Assembly (NCBI RefSeq): GCF_032118995.1
Contig: NC_092661.1
Span: 6,510,494-6,574,493 of the forward strand
Source of the DNA: Asterias amurensis
Lineage: Eukaryota; Echinodermata; Asteroidea; Forcipulatida; Asteriidae
Direction of reading: 5' to 3'
Length of the DNA: 64,000 nt
The position numbers and the translations under genes are program-made. A model generated the notes under the pieces. The model made no database searches and was not told where the DNA came from. It was given only the letters and a program-made list of their open reading frames with translations. Shown piece by piece: positions 25,701 through 31,491 of the stretch. Every line of letters starts with the position of its first letter. The stretch's first letter is position 1.

Positions 25701-26194
25701 GGTATATTTTGTTGATAAATCAAATGACTCACCTCGCTTATGATAGTAGTCTTATACTGCGTAGTGTCAAACACCCAACCATTGGAGCAGTCTATAATTT
25801 TGTTGGTATAGTCAGTTGGATTCATTCCAGGTTTGAATTCTAGCTTCCGTACATCGTACATGTGACAACTATCGTAGTCTTTCTCCCCCGTCTCCTTGTT
25901 GGTCACAATGAGCGGGATAGACGCGTTCCTCTTTGCTTTAAGACACTCCCAGTCATCGAACTGACCGGTCGTGCAATTGGCCTTATCCCAGTGGGCCACC
26001 CGACACCAGTGGTCAGTATCTGCGGCCATAAAGACTTGTCCGAGAGTATTCATGGCTGTCATGATGCCGATCAGCGACACCAAAAAACACAAGATTTTCT
26101 GCCATTTTCCAAACTCGCCAACAGTGAAGAGTATGTCATCAAACTTGAGGGCTGATGACTTTTGAGCATTGGTGTCCGTCTGCTCCTTCGACAT
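7567..26194 (-). CDS. SLC22-family organic ion transporter (orct/OCT-like), 10 coding exons, complete
   Basis: A 12-helix major facilitator transporter of the plasma membrane; family members move organic cations, anions, zwitterions or carnitine. Coding exons, 5' to 3' on the minus strand: 25733-26194, 21627-21730, 20185-20339, 17621-17789, 17174-17315, 13711-13802, 13343-13548, 11257-11365, 8678-8887, 7567-7702. Joined length is 1785 bp (594 aa plus stop); every junction is GT-AG and in phase. Family hallmarks are TM1 (residues ~34-58), a large Cys-rich extracellular loop with N-glycosylation sequons at N73 and N90, the CSNGWVFD...SEFELVCD signature before TM2, DWLGRK after TM2, and PESARW after TM6. 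Lengths of 104 and 155 bp for exons 2 and 3 match what I recall of vertebrate SLC22 genes. No frameshift or stop was seen. Substrate class (OCT, OCTN, OAT or other) cannot be told. A non-coding 5' exon may exist. Confidence 0.93.
7703..9486. other. SLC22 intron 9 and start of intron 8, nothing else recognised
   Basis: Apart from exon 9 (8678-8887), this stretch shows no coding similarity and no obvious repeat. Confidence 0.45.
8678..8887 (-). CDS. SLC22 exon 9 (TM11-TM12, start of C-tail)
   Basis: 210 bp between GATACAG and GTAAGT. It encodes MGLSSTAARVAGILSPY, two membrane segments and PETNHKKLPETLEEGE, the usual SLC22 ending of the last helix. It ends in phase 2. Confidence 0.92.
9487..9685. 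repeat. Short TIR element (MITE) in SLC22 intron 8
   Basis: AGGCGAAGTTTGCCTTGGGA at the left and TCCCAATCAAACTTCGCCT at the right are near inverse complements. Inside them CCGACCATCCTGAC is matched by GTCATGATGGTCGG. About 200 bp with no coding capacity. Confidence 0.8.
10271..10960. repeat. Dispersed repeat with internal direct repeat
   Basis: It begins with GGGAATAAAAGGGTAGTGAC, shared with the fold-back element at 47531-47692. A second landmark, CCATCGTAGTAGAAGCGG, appears twice in direct orientation (about 10552 and 10930). An open frame at 10538-10894 crosses this repeat and has no recognisable domain, so no gene is called. Confidence 0.5.
11257..11365 (-). CDS. SLC22 exon 8 (TM10 region)
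   Basis: 109 bp between AATGCAG and GTATGT. It encodes AMIGKFCITASFATIYVVSG and EIFPTPVR, the family's conserved TM10 with the E-(L/I)-(F/Y)-PT-x-(V/I)-R motif. It ends in phase 2 within the Arg codon. Confidence 0.92.
11486..11685. repeat. Degenerate GTN trinucleotide tract
   Basis: A purine-poor low-complexity run built mainly of GTC, GTT, GTG and GGT triplets. It abuts the LINE fragment that follows and accounts for the Val/Leu-rich start of the open frame that continues into it. Confidence 0.75.
11690..13222 (+). mobile_element. Non-LTR retrotransposon (LINE) reverse transcriptase, 5'-truncated
   Basis: The open frame to 12837 encodes a largely continuous LINE reverse transcriptase from the fingers to the thumb. 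Visible motifs in order are LTDFSKAFDLIDH, GVPQGTKLGP, the catalytic YVDD (bases ~12096-12107), LGIVLQSNLKWDAQV, STLEYADVVWHSGL and QIQKRACRTILG. The endonuclease and ORF1 are missing. The copy ends after an AT-rich 3' region with a short AATGA-type repeat at about 13191-13220, a usual LINE tail. It lies in SLC22 intron 7, antisense to the gene. YVDD replaces the more common Y-A-D-D. Clade assignment by eye is unsafe. Confidence 0.88.
13343..13548 (-). CDS. SLC22 exon 7 (TM7-TM9 region)
   Basis: 206 bp between CAACAG and GTAAAA. It encodes MVYYGLGLSTSDLG, a well conserved TM7 sequence, then ISGLVEFPSLIFCLFALQ and a YGRR motif analogous to DWLGRK in the second half of the transporter. It ends in phase 1. 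Confidence 0.92.
13711..13802 (-). CDS. SLC22 exon 6 (loop to TM7)
   Basis: 92 bp between TTACCAG and GTAAGT. It encodes the end of the cytosolic loop and LFASPNMCIKTLNMMFNW, the conserved entry into TM7. It ends in phase 2 within the Trp codon. Confidence 0.92.
14160..14206 (-). ncRNA. Hammerhead-ribozyme-like motif of the Penelope-like element
   Basis: On the minus strand the order is GTCTC, CTGACGA, a hairpin, GAAAC, GTT, GAGAC. GTCTC and GAGAC can pair as helix I, CTGACGA and GAAA match the conserved hammerhead core, and the C-G after GAAA could form a minimal helix III before the cleavage triplet. Helix II would be GAATAG with CTAGTC (one A-G mismatch, one extra U next to the core). Minimal hammerheads are known in Penelope-like elements; the fold here is my inference and activity is doubtful. 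Confidence 0.4.
14455..14672 (-). pseudogene. GIY-YIG endonuclease domain of the Penelope-like element
   Basis: The minus-strand translation contains GVY, then IPCTCGKVYIGETGRDLTTR and LKEHKAHGRRGENDKSAIVK. These are the GIY and YIG halves, the conserved Arg and the downstream helix of the nuclease used by Penelope-like elements. There is a stop codon inside the GIY segment and another after KHSTD, so this copy cannot make the intact domain. Confidence 0.8.
14974..16545. mobile_element. TIR DNA transposon inserted in the Penelope-like element
   Basis: The left end AGGGATGTACCAGAACGTAA is repeated in reverse complement at the right end (TTACGTTCTGGTACATCCCT), and the inverted identity extends for about 45 bp. 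A 3-bp direct repeat ACT flanks it (14971-14973 and 16546-16548). It is 1572 bp long, has no recognisable transposase, and contains another MITE at 15665-16024. It splits the Penelope reverse transcriptase from its C-terminal part. Confidence 0.85.
15665..16024. mobile_element. TTAA-ended palindromic MITE (ACACGTTT family)
   Basis: It starts TTAAAGACACTGTACACGTT and ends AACGTGTTAAACACCTTTAA. Internal landmarks shared with 56271-56654 and 60156-60525 are TTACTTGGTAACGAGC, TATAAAACATTG, CCTCTGAAGTAAC and TGGGATACACCAAGTGAGA. TTAA at both ends suggests mobilisation by a piggyBac-type transposase, which is inference. Confidence 0.8.
16486..16915 (-). pseudogene. Penelope-type reverse transcriptase fragment
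   Basis: The translation reads ANIFMEDFEQKALGTA, then LWLRYVDDTFIIW with the catalytic YVDD, then HPNIQFTMETE and LPFLDVLISKR and VYRKPTSTL, all characteristic of Penelope RTs. The frame then runs into the terminal inverted repeat of the inserted element, which explains its unusual basic C-terminus. The homologous continuation (ending HIICDKEHLPTELEHFN) resumes at 14973 beyond the insertion. Confidence 0.85.
16905..17173 (-). repeat. Degenerate tandem repeat of splice-donor-like units next to SLC22 exon 5
   Basis: On the minus strand, starting at the exon 5 donor (CACAG|GTAAGAATGAACCAA), about nine imperfect units of 23-33 bases follow, roughly ACTGCATGTNAGAACCAACNAAA. Several contain donor-like strings such as CTGTAGGTTAG, CCGTAGGTAATAAG and CCATGTGAG. 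The run ends where the Penelope-like element begins. Confidence 0.65.
17174..17315 (-). CDS. SLC22 exon 5 (start of central cytosolic loop)
   Basis: 142 bp between AAATAG and GTAAGA. It encodes YFPESARWQMSKGRYRQAE, the conserved PES-RW motif after TM6, and a charged cytosolic loop. It ends in phase 0 at AAQ. A degenerate repeat that mimics its splice donor follows in the intron (16905-17173). Confidence 0.92.
17621..17789 (-). CDS. SLC22 exon 4 (TM5-TM6)
   Basis: 169 bp between CCCACAG and GTGAGT. It encodes CEFIGPNKRVLVG, typical of the TM4-TM5 junction of the family, then two membrane segments, ending near TFLYLLLY in phase 2. Confidence 0.92.
17790..18200. other. SLC22 intron 3, 3' part, nothing recognised
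   Basis: AT-rich intron sequence between exon 4 and the MITE at 18201. No coding similarity or obvious repeat was seen. Confidence 0.45.
18201..18513. repeat. MITE of the AAAGTCAC-GGAAGTGG family
   Basis: It begins TTTAAAGTCACATGGAAGTG and ends in ACAAGTGACTTTAAG. The interior AAAGTCTGCCTCGATTGACG and TAGGCGGAGTCA also occur in the longer copy at 21819-22404 and partly near 27360-27400. Confidence 0.75.
18711..19265. repeat. 24-bp minisatellite, ~23 very uniform copies, in SLC22 intron 3
   Basis: The unit CTGATCTTCAGTGCCGACAG plus CCAA repeats about 23 times with only a handful of substitutions (for example AAGTGATC in two units, TTCCGAC in one, ACTCATC in two, ACTGGTC in one). Because 24 is a multiple of three, long open frames run through on both strands, reading LIFSADSQ on plus and LAVGTEDQ or SWLSALKI on minus. 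They arise from the repeat and have no splice or start support, so no protein is called. Confidence 0.97.
19449..20109. mobile_element. TIR DNA transposon rich in AACGTATG subrepeats
   Basis: The left end AAGGCCCTGTCACACCATGG and right end CCATGGTGTGACAGGGCCTT are perfect inverse complements, extending a few bases further inward (CGTATCG / CGATACG). The interior is filled with AACGTATGCC/AACGTATGTC subrepeats, typical of non-autonomous elements with subterminal transposase-binding sites. No transposase frame. It lies in SLC22 intron 3. Confidence 0.9.
20185..20339 (-). CDS. SLC22 exon 3 (TM3-TM4)
   Basis: 155 bp between AACAG and GTACGT. It begins by completing DWLGRKP, the major-facilitator motif A region between TM2 and TM3, and continues through two hydrophobic segments (FISTMLFMLASIG; YMLLRFFVAAGGIGSYLVAYV). 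It ends in phase 1. Confidence 0.92.
20490..21330. other. SLC22 intron 2 sequence with a weak repeat
   Basis: From 20490 to about 20640 a loose motif of about 38 bases (TTGTTGGTCAAA...TTTGTGCTC) recurs roughly four times. Beyond it there is AT-rich DNA with several GGTTAA-type words but no gene and no convincing transposon ends. Confidence 0.4.
21331..21571. mobile_element. Short TIR element, GGGTGCGTTCG family
   Basis: The ends GGGTGCGTTCG and CGAACGCACCC are inverse complements, and CCCTGGGTCGACCCCG has a partner at the other end. 241 bp, flanked by ATA on both sides. Other members are at 22658-22926 and, interrupted three times, 28828-30524. Confidence 0.9.
21627..21730 (-). CDS. SLC22 exon 2 (end of signature, TM2)
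   Basis: 104 bp, preceded by ATAG and followed by GTAAGT. It encodes FELVCD, completing the SLC22 signature, then the hydrophobic TM2 segment SVYFAGLLFGSFFFGSVAD. It ends in phase 2 within the Trp codon. Confidence 0.92.
21819..22404. repeat. MITE of the AAAGTCAC-GGAAGTGG family, long copy
   Basis: It starts TTAAAGTCACCTGGAAGTGG and ends CCAGGTGACTTTAA, a clear terminal inverted repeat. Inside, GACGTCAATCGAGGCAGACT (about 21985) is answered in reverse complement near 22230, making much of the element palindromic. An A18-type run lies in the centre. It sits in SLC22 intron 1. Confidence 0.85.
22431..22524. repeat. Very short TIR element
   Basis: ACCGTATTGAATA is answered by TATTCAATACGGT 94 bp away. 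The interior contains TGACGTCACAC. No coding capacity. Confidence 0.6.
22658..22926. mobile_element. Short TIR element, GGGTGCGTTCG family, inside the minisatellite
   Basis: 269 bp, ends GGGTGCGTTCGTTCAGCTTC and AGCTAAACAAACACACCC, flanked by a 3-bp duplication ATT (22655-22657 and 22927-22929). The duplicated triplet lies within a 43-bp minisatellite unit. Confidence 0.9.
23511..24882. mobile_element. TIR DNA transposon, GGCCCAATTTC family, inside the minisatellite
   Basis: The left end GGCCCAATTTCATAGAG is answered by CTCTAAAGAAATTGGGCC at the right, with subterminal GCTTAACGGT / ACCGTTAAGC. CTC is duplicated at 23508-23510 and 24883-24885. The interior has many TTGCTTAAGCAA-type palindromes and no transposase. 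A different MITE is inserted at 24158-24547. Related partial copies lie at 57850-58510. Confidence 0.88.
24158..24547. mobile_element. TTAA-ended palindromic MITE (AAGGAACACG family)
   Basis: It begins TTAAAGGAACACGTTGCCTT and ends AAGGCAACGTGTTCCTTTAA. The two halves are inverse complements almost throughout (for example TTTCTAACCATAT against GTTAGAAAGATG), so the single strand could form one long hairpin. A sister copy is at 32423-32815. It is nested in the TIR transposon 23511-24882. Confidence 0.9.
25733..26194 (-). CDS. SLC22 exon 1 (N-terminus, TM1, extracellular loop)
   Basis: It encodes 154 residues and ends in phase 0 at CGAG|GTGAGT. The ATG opens a cytosolic N-terminus of about 30 residues, then TM1 (ILCFLVSLIGIM...). 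The extracellular loop has cysteines at 64, 74, 84, 110 and 136 and sequons NCT (73) and NAS (90). No earlier in-frame ATG gives a better start. Confidence 0.92.
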
Positions 26195-26414
26195 GATGAA
26201 TGCCTACTGTTTATACTTTACACATCAATGGCGGATAATGCTAACACAAATCAAAGTTTCTAACAACTGAATCTATTCCGTGATACCCAAATTTCCTCCT
26301 AAACCTTTGGTGCTATGCTAATTACGTGGACATTGGCCCAAGATAACGTGTTTTAAAGAGTCTACCCGTTCCAATTTGATAATTTGAAATTTCTATTAGA
26401 TAAGTACTAATGCA

Positions 26415-26588
26415 TTTCTAAGTTATCTTAACATAACTGTAAAGGGGTGTGTTCCGACAGCAACTCGCCAAAATGACGACTGTTTTAATCCAGACTGGGG
26501 CTACTTGGCAGAGAATCTTGGCTACGAACGTGCCGTACCAATTGAAGATAGCGAAGAGAGATCACTTTATTACCCTCAGTTGTTTTAA
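26415..26588 (+). other. Possible orphan coding fragment upstream of SLC22
   Basis: One plus-strand frame is open here and its composition looks protein-like: ITVKGCVPTATRQNDDC, then FNPDWGYLAENLGYERAVP and EDSEERSLYYPQLF before TAA (26586-26588). A possible splice acceptor CCGACAG precedes CAACTCGCC, and AATAAA lies about 110 bases past the stop. I do not recognise the family and see no partner exon, so it may be a last exon, a gene relic or chance. Confidence 0.3.
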
Positions 26589-27643
26589 CTTTTATGTAAC
26601 AGCATCACTCTCGTGCTGGAAGGGACACACATCATTATAACTGTTCCTTCAACCATTTGAGCTTTGGCTTTGTAGTAGAATCAACGGAAAACACGGAGAA
26701 ATAAATGAACTATATTTGTAATTGCAAAACTATAATAAAATAATTATGCAAATGATTGGATCGGTCAGTGACATAAAACGGTAATTACTATTATTATGAA
26801 CTGTTTTTTAATTGTTCTTTTTCCTTTCTTTTCTTTCTTTTTTTCTAAGCGCCACCCTGTGTGATGGTCAGACTGCGAACTAAAAACACAACTGCCCTAA
26901 TTAAATTGCAATACAGCCATTTTCAAACAACTTGTAAAAGTTCAATAGTTGAATCCAATGTGATTCTCTTAGCCTGCGGTGTGTGTTATCACATTACGGG
27001 TGTCGTTGTTTCGAATACCACTCTAGTCAATATTTCTTTGTTCAACCCCCAAAATCATATCTCATATGAAGAAGGTCCGGTTTGGATCGAAGTTTGCCAA
27101 CCTGACCGTTGTGGGAGGTTACAATAGTGCATCGTTCAAGTATAGTCAGATCAGATTAAATACTAATTACCAAAGTACTCGATCTTTGCTTTTACCTTTG
27201 TAGTTTATTAAGGGGACTTGTTCATTTATCAAGATCAGCCATAAAATAAAGGTCAATTTTCAACGCATAATATGGTTGTAAATGTTTACATTGACATTTT
27301 AACTAAGGTTTGAAAAATATTGTTTTCGTTTTAATTACAAATTGAAGAGTAGGACCCGACCCGAGAGGGCGCTGTTCGTGACGTCAATCGAGGCGCGATA
27401 TTTGAAGAGAAAATTGGTAGTCTGGTCCCATGTCTAGTCTGGGTACCTGATCGGCATGATGCATATGCTGTGTGGTGTGTAGGACCTGCGTTTTCAGCAG
27501 GGTCTCGATGAACATGGCACATCACAACAAATTTAGACAAGAGTTTACTTAAGAAATTATATACAAATAATACGTACGTTGAAACTTGAATGCTATTGGC
27601 TTTTACAAAAGCAAGCCACTATTAATCGAATAGTCATCTCTAC
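26589..27643. other. Intergenic, no gene recognised
   Basis: AT-rich DNA with pyrimidine runs near 26810-26850. Around 27345-27400 a short piece (CCCGACCCGAGAGGGCGCTG then GTGACGTCAATCGAGG) matches the MITE at 21819-22404. Confidence 0.45.
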
Positions 27644-28458
27644 AAATCGCGTTTTGACGGTGCAAATCGACCAATCCTGAACAACTTTCCTGTGTGGAGA
27701 CATGAAATTTGCAAAAGTTTGGGAATTACATTTTTTTTTTCAAAAGTCAAAACTTAACAAAAGATGGTCGACTACAGCCAAAATAAAATAGTGGCGGAGT
27801 TCAAATTTGCACCAGCACACTCAGGTTGGGTAACCGCACGAAGTAACTGCGCTAATTCGGCTTTTCGCGGTGTGTAAAAGTTTATTCCCCGGGCAGGGAA
27901 AAATGAAAAGCGGTCACTTTGGATTCAATAACTCAACTCCGGATATCGCTTTTTGACGGTGCGAATCGACCAAGTTGTGCATCCTGAACAACTTTCCTGT
28001 GTGGAGACATGCGAAATTCGCAAAACTTGGGGAATTACAAAAGTGCAAAAGTGACGTCATATTTTGACGAAAAAATCGTCGATTACAGCCAAAATATAAT
28101 AGTGGCAGAGTTCAAATTTGCACCAGCACACTCAGGTGGGGTAACCGCTCGAAGTAATCGCGCTTATTCGGTTTTCCGCGGTGGCTCGAAAATTAACAAG
28201 TTTATTCGCAGGGCGGGCTAGGAAAAGGGAAAAGCGGCCATTTTGAATTCATACTCAGCTTTGGAAATCGCGTTTTTACGGTGCAAATCGACCAAGTTGA
28301 GCATCCTGAACAAAATAATTTCCTGCGTCGAGACATACAAAATTCGCAAAACTTTGGGGTTCGGAATACACAACTTTTTGGTGCAAAAGTGACGTCATAA
28401 TGCAAATCGACCAAGTTGAGCATCCTGAACAATTTTCCTGTGTGGAGACATGCAAATA
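27644..28458 (-). repeat. Inverted, diverged copies of the left-edge satellite
   Basis: Three or more units in reverse orientation relative to the array at 1-3023. They carry ATCGCGTTTTGACGGTGC, CAAATCGACCAA, GAGCATCCTGAACAA, TTTCCTGTGTGGAGACATG and GTGACGTCAT in the reversed order. They are clearly more diverged from one another than the units at the left edge. This shows the family is dispersed as well as tandem. Confidence 0.85.
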
Positions 28459-28628
28459 CAACTTTACACACCATAGCAACCACATCACATGATCTATCTA
28501 GTGACTAAGGAGAATGAAACTCAATCTAGCAGATGATAATTTTGTTGTGAAAATTAGAGGTTGGATGATGTTTCTTTGACTCATTTGACTCACTCCCTCT
28601 CGAGTCGTCTGATTGGCTTATGAGACCA

Positions 28629-28803
28629 GGGATTTCACAAAGGCAGTCCTATTAAACTTAGGACTAGTCCTAGGCAATGCTAAAAGATAGGACCAGTCCG
28701 AAGTTAGGACCAGTAACTCATCCTAACTTAGGACTGGGCCTATCTCTTAGCATTGCCTAGGACTAGTCCTAAGTTAGGACTACCTTTGTGAAATCCACCC
28801 CGG
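28629..28803. repeat. Palindromic MITE (TTTCACAAAG family)
   Basis: GGATTTCACAAAGGCAGTCC at the left is answered by a TAGGACTACCTTTGTGAAAT end at the right. ACTAGTCCTAGGCAATGCTA pairs with TAGCATTGCCTAGGACTAGT, an exact 20-base inverted match. It is the second member of the family seen at 7293-7421. Confidence 0.85.
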
Positions 28804-28894
28804 GGTTCGATTAGGGGAGTCAGGTATGGGTGCGTTCGTTTAGCTTCCCTGGGTCGACCCCGGTCTGCCCCGGTCGGTACGTTCGAATAGCTTT

Positions 28895-29207
28895 GAGCAA
28901 GTTCGAGTGTGCACAATGCAATGGTTAACTAAAGGTTGACCATTTTGACTCGAACCCAGGCTGGTCGACCATTGGTTGACTACTGTGGTCGACCATTTGG
29001 AACCAGCCTCGAGCCCATGGTTTCTTCACTGGTCCCAACAGCATATTCCATTCTAACATGTGTTAAGCGCAGAGAGGAACCAGTGACACTTTAGTGAAAA
29101 GGTGGAAGGTTGACTAGACTACCAAACGAGTCGTTCGGGTGAGTACGTGCGTTGCTAGTCTGTGGTCGACCGGCTGGTGGACTAAATGTGCGCACTCGAA
29201 CTTGCTC
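28895..29207. mobile_element. Nested TIR element 1 (GAGCAAGTTCG)
   Basis: Ends GAGCAAGTTCGAGTGTGCAC and GTGCGCACTCGAACTTGCTC, with TTT duplicated on both sides (28892-28894, 29208-29210). 313 bp. The interior contains several GTCGAC words. No coding capacity. Confidence 0.88.
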
Positions 29208-29223
29208 TTTGACGGGGCTCACC

Positions 29224-29546
29224 TTTTAGCCTTGCTCAAGAAGGCAGTCGCATTATTCGCTCCGAAAAGACTGTAAACCCACCCGTATACCCTGTGCGTG
29301 GTACGTGCGATCACACCGCATGACCCACCCATATACACACTGTCACATCGCACGACTACTGTGCACACAAACAAGTCATCCGCACTCGTACCACTAACCG
29401 CATGCGGAGGCCGTCAGGCCGACACGGCCGACGCATGCGGATAGTGTACGGGGCATCGTATGTTACGCACAGTGAATACAGGTGGGTTTTTATACAGCGG
29501 TGGTCTTTTTTCGGAGTGAATTATTCGACTGCCGTGAGCAAGGCTA
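29224..29546. mobile_element. Nested TIR element 2, 8-bp target duplication
   Basis: The terminal inverted repeats are TAGCCTTGCTCA...GGCAGTCG, with three extra T at the left. The host octamer GGCTCACC is duplicated exactly (29216-29223 and 29547-29554). An 8-bp duplication and short TIRs fit hAT-type non-autonomous elements. Confidence 0.88.
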
Positions 29547-29608
29547 GGCTCACCTGGGTCAGCCCCTAGTGCCCTGCTTGTGGAGTGGGTCACTTGGGGG
29601 TGACCAGA

Positions 29609-30404
29609 GTAGTCTGGTTCCCAGACCCAAAAATCTCCGACTAGGTTCTGTCGAATTTAGGGCCCGGTATCACCCAAAATCACGTGACCAAAAGGGAGGA
29701 ATTCCTCCTTTTTCGAAGTTATCCGAATTTTTCCGAACGTGTTGTCGTCAACATTCGGACAGTATCGTTGGTGTTCGGTATGGAATCGTAATGTCACTCC
29801 TGTCGGCCGTAGATCCAGAAGTTTTTATGCCAGCTATTGCCAATGCAGGCGTTGTGCCTAAATAAAGCGTTTGCAAAGCGATGCGACAAGTTCAAAATAT
29901 ATAAACCTGGGAAATCGCTCCGGGATCTGGTTTTTGTCCCTTTTCTTCAAATTTTTTTTTCAAAGGTGTTTTGACTTGAGTGTTCGTTAGACATTGGTTG
30001 ATTGAGGATTAAGTTTTATGATTTTTGAAAGTGGTAAAAATGGGGCAAATCTGGTGACTAGCTGTCGAAATTATACGTGTTGAACCAGATTGTCATTAAT
30101 TGCCGATCAAAATAGTCTCGTAACCCTCCGGCCTGGCGGCCGTCGGGAGGAGGGTTACGTTATCGCAACGAACTAGTGCAGACATGGTTTCCCTGGAGAG
30201 GTCCCCGACCCTGACAAGTTGCGTCATGCTCTATCACCGTGGTAGTCTTGGCCCAAGACTATGGTGCTTGATTCTGGATAGTGTACTACGCGCGGTTGAA
30301 TCGCCAAAGCGCGCCCGTGGGCCAAGACTATCACCGTGGGTGATACCTGACCTAAGATTTTTAACAAGAGACGTCATAGAATCTTTGGTCAGGGGACCAG
30401 ACTA
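29609..30404. mobile_element. Nested TIR element 3, 8-bp target duplication
   Basis: Ends GTAGTCTGGT and ACCAGACTA; TGACCAGA is duplicated at 29601-29608 and 30405-30412. 796 bp. Inside is a GTAACCCTCC...GGAGGGTTAC palindrome (about 30120-30160) shared with DNA near 35460-35495, and a further inverted pair (AGTCTTGGCCCAAGACTATG and GGGCCAAGACTATC) at 30231-30345. Confidence 0.85.
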
Positions 30405-30539
30405 TGACCAGAGGTGCATGCCGTCACCACGAGAGGGCGAGTGTGATCGTTCGATTAGCTCTTGTCAGGGGCTCACCCGGGTGAGACCGCGGGGAAGACC
30501 CAGGGAAGCTAAACGAACGCACCCATATGATTCAAGAAT

Positions 30540-30860
30540 TATGCAAATGTTTAATTAATTGGACTGAGTTAATTAGTGAATTAATTTATTCGGGGCGCCT
30601 TGGTATTACGGTTTGGCATCCAAGAAAGACATATGTGAAGAAAAATCTGAAGATTTGTTTATTCTACTTTAGATATAAATATTCGATACTTGCGCTTATT
30701 TCGTATATAGAAAATGCGGACTAACGGGCTATATGCAAATGTTTAATTAGTTGGGCTGAGTTAATTAGTGAATTAATTTATATGGGGCGCCTAGATATAA
30801 TTGTTTAGGATCCAAGGAAGACATCTGTGAACAGAAATCTGAAGATTTTTTGTTTTACTT
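30540..30860. repeat. Tandem duplication of ~191 bp
   Basis: ATGCAAATGTTTAATTA, GGGCTGAGTTAATTAGTGAA and GGGGCGCCT appear at about 30541 and again at about 30732, followed each time by ATCCAAGAAAGACAT or a one-base variant and CTGAAGATTT. A third, shorter copy starts near 31522 beyond the transposon at 30894-31484. Confidence 0.75.
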
Positions 30861-30893
30861 TGAAAACATTTCAAATGAAAATTAGATATAGAT

Positions 30894-31484
30894 CATGGAG
30901 GAAGGAATAGAAGGAGCTCGAACGACCCGCAAAACCGCAGAGTAACAAAAGAATACCCTGATAATGCCCCCGTCTAACTAGTGGGAAAAGATAGAAGACC
31001 TCCAGCTGGACGGCCGATTAACGAGCAGGATTAGATTTCTTTATACAGAACGTGCGGTACCGCCGCTCTGCACCGTTGCCTTCGTGTAAAGTTGAATCAT
31101 TGGAGACAAGAATTGTGAATTATACACGTTTTCATTTACATACCGTTTGTGGTGTTTCACTGATTTTTTTGACTTTCGGTCACTAGCGGTGGTTCAAAAT
31201 TTGGGTATTAGCACACGAGGGTGGTTGGTATTCAATTGTGTTTTTCGATTTGGTGAGCACAAGTGTACACAATTTTTATCAGGTCTCAAAAAAGTTGTTT
31301 TTCTGTATTATATCCATACGACATACGACACCATGGTCGAGTGAAGAACCAAGTGCGCACGCGCAAACTCACATACGCCAGGTCGCCCATTGTCTGTGTA
31401 AGGTATGTGGGTGTCTACGAGGTGTACCGCAGGTTCGACTTTTGAAGTCCCTTCGTTCGAGCTCCTTCTCTTCCTTCCTCCATG
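30894..31484. mobile_element. TIR DNA transposon with 7-bp target duplication
   Basis: The ends CATGGAGGAAGGAATAGAAG and CTTCTCTTCCTTCCTCCATG are inverse complements over about 32 bp with one mismatch. TATAGAT is duplicated at 30887-30893 and 31485-31491. 591 bp, no recognisable transposase. It interrupts the duplicated region 30540-31560. Confidence 0.88.
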
Positions 31485-31491
31485 TATAGAT

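Larger units (their letters stand above)
28828..30524. mobile_element. GGGTGCGTTCG element carrying three nested insertions
   Basis: The outer ends GGGTGCGTTCGTTTAGCTTC and GAAGCTAAACGAACGCACCC are exact inverse complements. Without its insertions the host would be about 250 bp, matching the copies at 21331-21571 and 22658-22926. It is broken at 28895-29207, 29224-29546 and 29609-30404, each break flanked by a target duplication of host sequence. Confidence 0.9.
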
